This document shows positions 52,801 to 61,800 of a DNA stretch of 64,000 bases, in pieces (position 1 is the first letter of the stretch; every line of letters starts with the position of its first letter). Both the position numbers and the translations under genes were made by a program. The stretch lies in NCBI GenBank assembly GCA_963575745.1, contig CAUYUJ010018496.1:1-64000 (forward strand). The letters are read 5' to 3'. The notes under the pieces were generated by a model, which did not search any database, had not been told where the DNA came from, and was given only the letters and a program-made list of their open reading frames with translations. Origin of the DNA: Prorocentrum cordatum (taxonomy: Eukaryota; Sar; Dinophyceae; Prorocentrales; Prorocentraceae).

Positions 52801-55800
52801 CACCAGTGCCACCAGCAGCACCAGCGTCACCAGCACGAGTGGAACGAGCAGCACCACTGTTACAAGTACGTCGGGATCCAGTAGCACCACAGTGACCACC
52901 ACGACGGGTACCAGCAGCACAACGCGCAGCAGCACCAGTGCTACAAGCAGCTCCACTGTGACCAGCACGAGTGACACCAGCAGCACCACGCGAAGCAGCA
53001 CGAGTGCCACCAGCAGCACCAGCGTCTCCAGCACGACGAGAACCAGCAGCACCACCCACAGCAGCACGACAAGAAGCAGCAGCACCACTGTGAGCAGCAC
53101 GAGCGCATCCAGCAGCACCACCGTCACCAGCTCGACGGCAAGCAGCAGCACCACGCGCAGCAGCATTAGCGCCACCAGCAGCACCACTGCGACCAGCACG
53201 AGTGCCACCAGCAGCACCACTCGCAGCAGCACCAGCGCAACCAGCAGCATCACTGCGACCAGCACGAGCGCTACCAGCAGCACCACTCGCAGCAGCACCA
53301 GCGCAACCAGCAGCATCACTGCGACCAGCACGAGCGCTACCAGCAGCATCACCCGCAGCAGCACTAGTGCCACCAGCAGCACCACGGTGACGAGCACCAG
53401 TGAATCTAGCAGCACATCTGTGACCAGCAGCACTACGCGCAGCAGCTCTAGCGCATCCAGCAGCAGCACAGTGTCCAGCACGACGAGAACCAGCAGCACC
53501 ACTCGCAGCAGCACCAGCGCCACCAGCAGCACCACTGTCACCAGCACAAGTGGAACGAGCAGCACCACTGTGACAAGTACGACGGGGTCCAGTAGCACCA
53601 CTGCGACCAGCACGAGTGCCACCAGCAGCACCACTCGCAGCAGCACCAGCGCAACCAGTAGCACTACTGTGACCAGCACGACGGGAACCAGCAGCACCAC
53701 CGGCAGCAGCATCAGCGCAACCAGTAGCAACACGGTGACGAGCTTAAGTGAAACCAGTAGCACATCTGTGACCAGCAGCACTACACGCAGCAGCATTAGC
53801 GCATCCAGCAGCACCACCGTGACCAGCACAACGGGAACCAGCAGCACCACGCGCAGCAGCACCAGTGCCACCAGCAGCACCAGCGTCACCAGCACGAGTG
53901 GAACGAGCAGCACCACTGTTACAAGTACGACGGGGTCCAGTAGCACCACAGTGACCACCACGACGGGTACCAGCAGCACAACGCGTAGCAGCACCAGTGC
54001 CACAAGCAGCTTCACTGTGACCAGCACGAGTGACACCAGCAGCACCACGAGAAGCAGCACAAGTGCCAGCAGCAGCACCAGCGTCACCAGCATGACGAGA
54101 ACCAGCAGCACCACCCATAGCAGCACGACAAGAAGCAGCAGCACCACTGTGAGCAGCACGAGCGCATCCAGCAGCAGCACTGTGACCAGCACGACGGCAA
54201 GCAGCAGCACCACGCGCAGCAGCACTAGCGCCTCTAGCAGCACCACTGCGACCAGCACGAGTGCCACCAGCAGCACCACTCGCAGCAGCACCAGCGCAAC
54301 CAGCAGCATCACTGCGACCAGCACGAGTGCCACCAGCAGCACCACTCGCAGCAGCACCAGCGCAACCAGCAGCACGACTGTGACCAGCACGACGGGAACC
54401 AGCAGCACCACCGGCAGCAGCACCAGCACAACCAGCAGCACCACTGTGACGAGCACAAGCGAAACCAGCAGCACATCTGTGACCAGCAGCACCACTCACA
54501 GCAGCACTAGCGCATCCAGCAGCACCACTGTGACCAGCACAACGGGAACCAGCAGCACCACGCGCAGCAGCACCAGTGCCACCAGCAGCACCAGCGTCAC
54601 CAGCACGAGTGGAACGAGCAGCACCACTGTTACAAGTACGACGGGATCCAGTAGCACCACAGTGACCACCACGACGGGTACCAGCAGCACAACGCGCAGC
54701 AGCACCAGTGCCACAAGCAGCTCCACTGTGACCAGCACGAGTGACACCAGCAGCACCACGCGAAGCAGCACGAGTGCCACCAGCAGCACCAGCGTCTCCA
54801 GCACGACGAGAACCAGCAGCACCACCTACAGCAGCACGACAAGAAGCAGCAGCACCACTGTGAGCAGCACGAGCGCATCCAGCAGCACCACCGTCACCAG
54901 CTCGACGGCAAGCAGCAGCACCACGCGCAGCAGCACTAGCGCCTCCAGCAGCACCACTGCGACCAGCACGAGTGGATCCAGCAGCACCACGCGCAGCAGC
55001 ACTAGCGCCTCTAGCAGCACCACTGCGACCAGCACGAGTGCCACCAGCAGCACCACTCGCAGCAGCACCAGCGCAACCAGCAGCATCACTGCGACCAGCA
55101 CGAGCGCTACCAGCAGCATCACCCGCAGCAGCACTAGTGCCACCAGCAGCACCACGGTGACGAGCACCAGTGAATCTAGCAGCACATCTGTGACCAGCAG
55201 CACTACGCGCAGCAGCTCTAGCGCATCCAGCAGCAGCACAGTGTCCAGCACGACGAGAACCAGCAGCACCACTCGCAGCAGCACCAGCGCCACCAGCAGC
55301 ACCACTGTCACCAGCACAAGTGGAACGAGCAGCACCACTGTTACAAGTACGACGGGGTCCAGTAGCACCACTGCGACCAGCACGAGTGCCACCAGCAGCA
55401 CCACTCGCAGCAGCACCAGCGCAACCAGTAGCACTACTGTGACCAGCACGACGGGAACCAGCAGCACCACCGGCAGCAGCATCAGCGCAACCAGTAGCAA
55501 CACGGTGACGAGCTTAAGTGAAACCAGCAGCACATCTGTGACCAGCAGCACTACACGCAGCAGCTCTAGCGCATCCAGCAGCACCACCGTGACCAGCACA
55601 ACGGGAACCAGCAGCACCACGCGCACCAGCACCAGTGCCACCAGCAGCACCAGCGTCACCAGCACGAGTGGAACGAGCAGCACCACTGTTACAAGTACGA
55701 CGGGGTCCAGTAGCACCACAGTGACCACCACGACGGGTACCAGCAGCACAACGCGTAGCAGCACCAGTGCCACAAGCAGCTTCACTGTGACCAGCACGAG

Positions 55801-58800
55801 TGACACCAGCAGCACCACGAGAAGCAGCACAAGTGCCAGCAGCAGCACCAGCGTCACCAGCATGACGAGAACCAGCAGCACCACCCATAGCAGCACGACA
55901 AGAAGCAGCAGCACCACTGTGAGCAGCACGAGCGCATCCAGCAGCAGCACTGTGACCAGCACGACGGCAAGCAGCAGCACCACGCGCAGCAGCACTAGCG
56001 CCTCTAGCAGCACCACTGCGACCAGCACGAGTGCCACCAGCAGCACCACTCGCAGCAGCACCAGCGCAACCAGCAGCATCACTGCGACCAGCACGAGTGC
56101 CACCAGCAGCACCACTCGCAGCAGCACCAGCGCAACCAGTAGCACTACTGTGACCAGCACGACGGGAACCAGCAGCACCACCGGCAGCAGCATCAGCGCA
56201 ACCAGTAGCAACACGGTGACGAGCTTAAGTGAAACCAGCAGCACATCTGTGACCAGCAGCACTACACGCAGCAGCTCTAGCGCATCCAGCAGCACCACCG
56301 TGACCAGCACAACGGGAACCAGCAGCACCACGCGCACCAGCACCAGTGCCACCAGCAGCACCAGCGTCACCAGCACGAGTGGAACGAGCAGCACCACTGT
56401 TACAAGTACGACGGGGTCCAGTAGCACCACAGTGACCACCACGACGGGTACCAGCAGCACAACGCGTAGCAGCACCAGTGCCACAAGCAGCTTCACTGTG
56501 ACCAGCACGAGTGACACCAGCAGCACCACGAGAAGCAGCACAAGTGCCAGCAGCAGCACCAGCGTCACCAGCATGACGAGAACCAGCAGTACCACCCATA
56601 GCAGCACGACAAGTCGCAGCAGCACCACTGTGAGCAGCACGAGCGCATCCAGCAGCAGCACTGTGACCAGCACGACGGCAAGCAGCAGCACCACGCGCAG
56701 CAGCACTAGCGCCTCTAGCAGCACCACTGCGACCAGCACGAGTGCCACCAGCAGCACCACTCGCAGCAGCACCAGCGCAACCAGCAGCATCACTGCGACC
56801 AGCACGAGTGCCACCAGCAGCACCACTCGCAGCAGCACCAGCGCAACCAGCAGCACGACTGTGACCAGCACGACGGGAACCAGCAGCACCTCCGGCAGCA
56901 GCACCAGCGCAACCAGCAGCACCACTGTGACGAGCACAAGCGAAACCAGCAGCACATCTGTGACCAGCAGCACTACTCACAGCAGCACTAGCGCATCCAG
57001 CAGCACCACCGTGACCAGCACAACGGGAACCAGCAGCACCACGCGCAGCAGCACGAGTGCCACCAGCAGCACCAGCGCCACCAGCACGAGTGGAACGAGC
57101 AGCACCACTGTCACAAGTACGACGGGGTCCAGTAGCACCACAGTGACCACCACGACGGGTACCAGCAGCACAACGCGCAGCAGCACCAGTGCCACAAGCA
57201 GCTCCACTGTGACCAGCACGAGTGACACCAGCAGCACCACGCGAAGCAGCACGAGTGCCACCAGCAGCACCAGCGTCTCCAGCACGACGAGAACCAGCAG
57301 CACCACCCACAGCAGCACGACAAGAAGCAGCAGCACCACTGTGAGCAGCACGAGCGCATCCAGCAGCACCACCGTCACCAGCTCGACGGCAAGCAGCAGC
57401 ACCACGCGCAGCAGCACTAGCGCCTCCAGCAGCACCACTGCGACCAGCACGAGTGGATCCAGCAGCACCACGCGCAGCAGCACCAGCGCCACCAGCAGCA
57501 CCACTGCGACCAGCACGAGTGCCACCAGCAGCACAACTCGCAGCAGCACCAGCGCCACCAGCAGCGCCACTGCGACCAGCACGAGTGCTACCAGCAGCAT
57601 CACCCGCAGCAGCACCAGTGCCACCAGCAGCACCACTGTGACGAGCACAAGCAAAACCAGCAGCACATCTGTGACTAGCAGCACTACTCGCAGCAGCTCT
57701 AGCGCATCCAGCAGCATCACAGTTACCAGCACAACTGGAACCAGCAGCACCACGCGCAGCAGTACCAGCGCCACCAGCAGCACCACTGCGACCAGCACGA
57801 GTGGATCCAGCAGCACCACTGTTACAAGTACGACGGGGTCCAGCAGCACCACTGTGACCAGCACGAGTGCCACCAGCAGCACCACTCGCAGCAGCACCAG
57901 CGCAACCAGCAGCACGACTGCGACCAGCACGAGCGCCACCAGCAGCACCACTGGCAGCAGCACCAGCGCAACCAGCAGCACCACTGTGACGAGCACAAGC
58001 GAAACCAGCAGCACATCTGTGACCAGCAGCACCACTCACAGCAGCATTAGCGCATCCAGCAGCACCACCGTGACCAGCACAACGGGAACCAGCAGCACCA
58101 CGCGCAGCAGCACGAGTGCCACCAGCAGCACCAGCGTCACCAGCACGAGTGGAACGAGCAGCACCACTGTTACAAGTACGACGGGGTCCAGTAGCACCAC
58201 AGTGACCACCACGACGGGTACCAGCAGCACAACGCGCAGCAGCACCAGTGCCACAAGCAGCTCCACTGTGACCAGCACGAGTGACACCAGCAGCACCACG
58301 CGAAGCAGCACGAGTGTCACCAGCAGCACCAGCGTCACCAGCACGACGAGAACCAGCAGCACCACCCACAGCAGCACAACAAGCAGCAGCAGCACCACTG
58401 TGAGCAGCACCACTGTGAGCAGCACGAGCGCATCCAGCAGCAGCACAGTGACCAGCACGACGGCAAGCAGCAGCACCACGCGCAGCAGCACTAGCGCCTC
58501 CAGCAGCACCACTGCGACCAGCACGAGTGGATCCAGCAGCACCACTGTTACAAGTACGACGGGGTCCAGTAGCACCACTGCGACCAGCACGAGTGCCACC
58601 AGCAGCACCACTCGCAGCAGCACCAGCGCAACCAGTAGCACTACTGTGACCAGCACGACGGGAACCAGCAGCACCACTGGCAGCAGCACCAGCGTAACCA
58701 GTAGCAACACGGTGACGAGTTCAAGTGAATCTAGCAGCACATCTGTGACCAGCAGCACTACGCGCAGCAGCTCTAGTGCATCCAGCAGCACCACCGTGAC

Positions 58801-61800
58801 CAGCACAACGGGAAGCAGCAGCACCACGCGCACCAGCATCAGTGCCACCAGCAGCGCCACCGTCACCAGCACGAGTGGAACGAGCAGCACCACTGTTACC
58901 AGTACGACGGGATCCAGTAGCATCACAGTGACCAGCGCGACGGGCACCAGCAGCACAACGCGTAGCAGCACCAGTGCCACAAGCAGCTCCACCGTGACCA
59001 GCACGAGTGCCACCAGCAGCACCACGCGAAGCAGCACGAGTGTCACCAGCAGCACCAGCGTCACCAGCACGACGAAAACCAGCAGCACCACCCACAGCAG
59101 CACGACAAGCAGCAGCACCACCACTGTGAGCAGCACGAGTGCATCCAGCAGCAGCACAGTGACCAGCACCACGGGTACGAGCAGCACCACGCGTAGCAGC
59201 ACTAGCGCCTCCAGCAGCACCACTGCGACCAGCACGAGTGGATCCAGCAGCACCACGCGCAGCAGCACCAGCGCCACCAGCAGCACCACTGCGACCAGCT
59301 CGAGTGCCACTAGCAGCACAACTCGCAGCAGCACCAGCGCAACCAGCAGCACCACTGCGACCAGCACGAGTGCTACCAGCAGCATCACCCGCAGCAGCAC
59401 CAGTGCCACCAGCAGCACCACGGTGACGAGCACCAGTGAATCTAGCAGCACATCTGTAACCAGCAGCACTACGCGCAGCAGCTCTAGCGCATCCAGCAGC
59501 AGCACAGTGTCCAGCACGACGAGAACCAGCAGCACCACGCGCAGTAGTACCAGCGCCACCAGCAGCACCACTGTCACCAGCACAAGTGGAACGAGCAGCA
59601 CCACTGTTACAAGTACGACGGGGTCCAGTAGCACCACTGCGACCAGCACGAGTGCCACCAGCAGCACCACTCGCAGCAGCACCAGCGCAACCAGTAGCAC
59701 TACTGTGACCAGCACGACGGGAACCAGCAGCACCACTGGCAGCAGCACCAGCGCAACCAGTAGCAACACGGTGACGAGCTCAAGTGAATCTAGCAGCACA
59801 TCTGTGACCAGCAGCACTACGCGCAGCAGCTCTAGCGCATCCAGCAGCACCACCGTGACCAGCACGACGGGAACCAGCAGCACCACTCGCAGCAGCACCA
59901 GCGCCACCAGCAGCAGCACTGTCACCAGCACGAGTGGAACGAGCAGCACCACTGTTACAAGTACGACGGGGTCCAGTAGCACCACTGTGACCAGCACGAG
60001 TGCCACCACTAGCACCACTCGCAGCAGCACGAGCGCCACCAGTAGCACTACTGTGACCAGCACGACGGGAACGAGCAGCACCACTGGCAGCAGCACCAGC
60101 GCAACCAGTAGCAACACGGTGACGAGCTCAAGTGAATCTAGCAGCACATCTGTGACCAGCAGCACTACGCGAAGCAGCACTAGCGCCTCCAGCAGCACAA
60201 CCGTGACCAGCACGACGGGAACTAGCAGCACCACCGGCAGCAGCACCAGCGCAACCAGTAGCAACACGGTGACGAGCTCAAGTGAATCTAGCAGCACATC
60301 TGTGACCAGCAGCACTACGCGCAGCAGTTCTAGCGCATCCAGCAGCACCACCGTGACCAGCACGACGGGAACCAGCAGCACCACGCGCAGCAGCACCAGT
60401 GCCACCAGCAGCACCACCGCCACCAGCACGAGTGGAACGAGCAGCACCACTGTTACAAGTACGACGGGATCCAGTAGCACCACAGTGACCAGCACCAGTG
60501 CCACCAGCAGCACAACGCGTAGCAGCACCAGTGCCACAAGCAGCACCACAGTGACTAGCACGAGTACCACCAGCAGCACCACGCGAAGCAGCACGAGTGC
60601 CACCAGCAGCACCAGCGTCACCAGCACGACGAGAACCAGCAGCTCCACCCACAGCAGCACGACAGGAACCAGCAGCACCACTGCGACCAGCACGAGTGGA
60701 TCCAGCAGCACCACGCGCAGCAGCACCAGCGCCACCAGCAGCACCACTGCGACCAGCTCGAGTGCCACTAGCAGCACAACTCGCAGCAGCACCAGCGCAA
60801 CCAGCAGCATCACTGCGACCAGCACGAGTGCTACCAGCAGCATCACCCGCAGCAGCACCAGTGCCACCAGCAGCAACACGGTGACGAGCTCAAGTGAATC
60901 TAGCAGCACATCTGTGACCAGCAGCACTACGCGCAGCAGCTCTAGCGCATCCAGCAGCACCACCGTGACCAGCACGACGGGAACCAGCAGCACCACTCGC
61001 AGCAGCACCAGCGCCACCAGCAGCAGCACTGTCACCAGCACGAGTGGAACGAGCAGCACCACTGTTACAAGTACGACGGGATCCAGTAGCACCACTGTGA
61101 CCAGCACGAGTGCCACCAGTAGCACCACTCGCAGCAGCACCAGCGCCACCAGTAGCACTACTGTGACCAGCACGACGGGAACTAGCAGCACCACCGGCAG
61201 CAGCACCAGCGCAACCAGTAGCAACACGGACACGAGCTCAAGTGAATCTAGCAGCACATCTGTGACCAGCAGCACTACGCGCAGCAGCTCTAGCGCATCC
61301 AGCAGCACCACCGTGACCAGCACGACGGGAACTAGCAGCACCACGCGCAGCAGCACCAGTCTAACCAGTAGCAACACGGTGACGAGCTCAAGTGAATCTA
61401 GCAGCACATCTGTGACCAGCAGCACTACGCGCAGCAGTTCTAGCGCATCCAGCAGCACCACCGTGACCAGCACAACGGGAACCAGCAGCACCACGCACAG
61501 CAGCACCAGTGCCACCAGCAGCACCACCGCCACCAGCACGAGTGGAACGAGCAGCACCACTGTTACAAGTACGACGGGATCCAGTAGCACCACTGTGACC
61601 AGCACGAGTGCCACCAGTAGCACCACTCGCAGCAGCACCAGCGCAACCAGTAGCACTACTGTGACCAGCACGACGGGAACTAGCAGCATCACCCGCAGCA
61701 GCACCAGTGCCACCAGCAGCAACACGGTGACGAGCTCAAGTGAATCTAGCAGCACATCTGTGACCAGCAGCACTACGCGCAGCAGCTCTAGCGCATCCAG

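Noticed and set aside
56225-58369. Minus-strand Gly/Ala-rich frame of 714 codons
   Set aside because: It is another antisense phase of the same ACC/AGC repeat, without any non-repeat domain.
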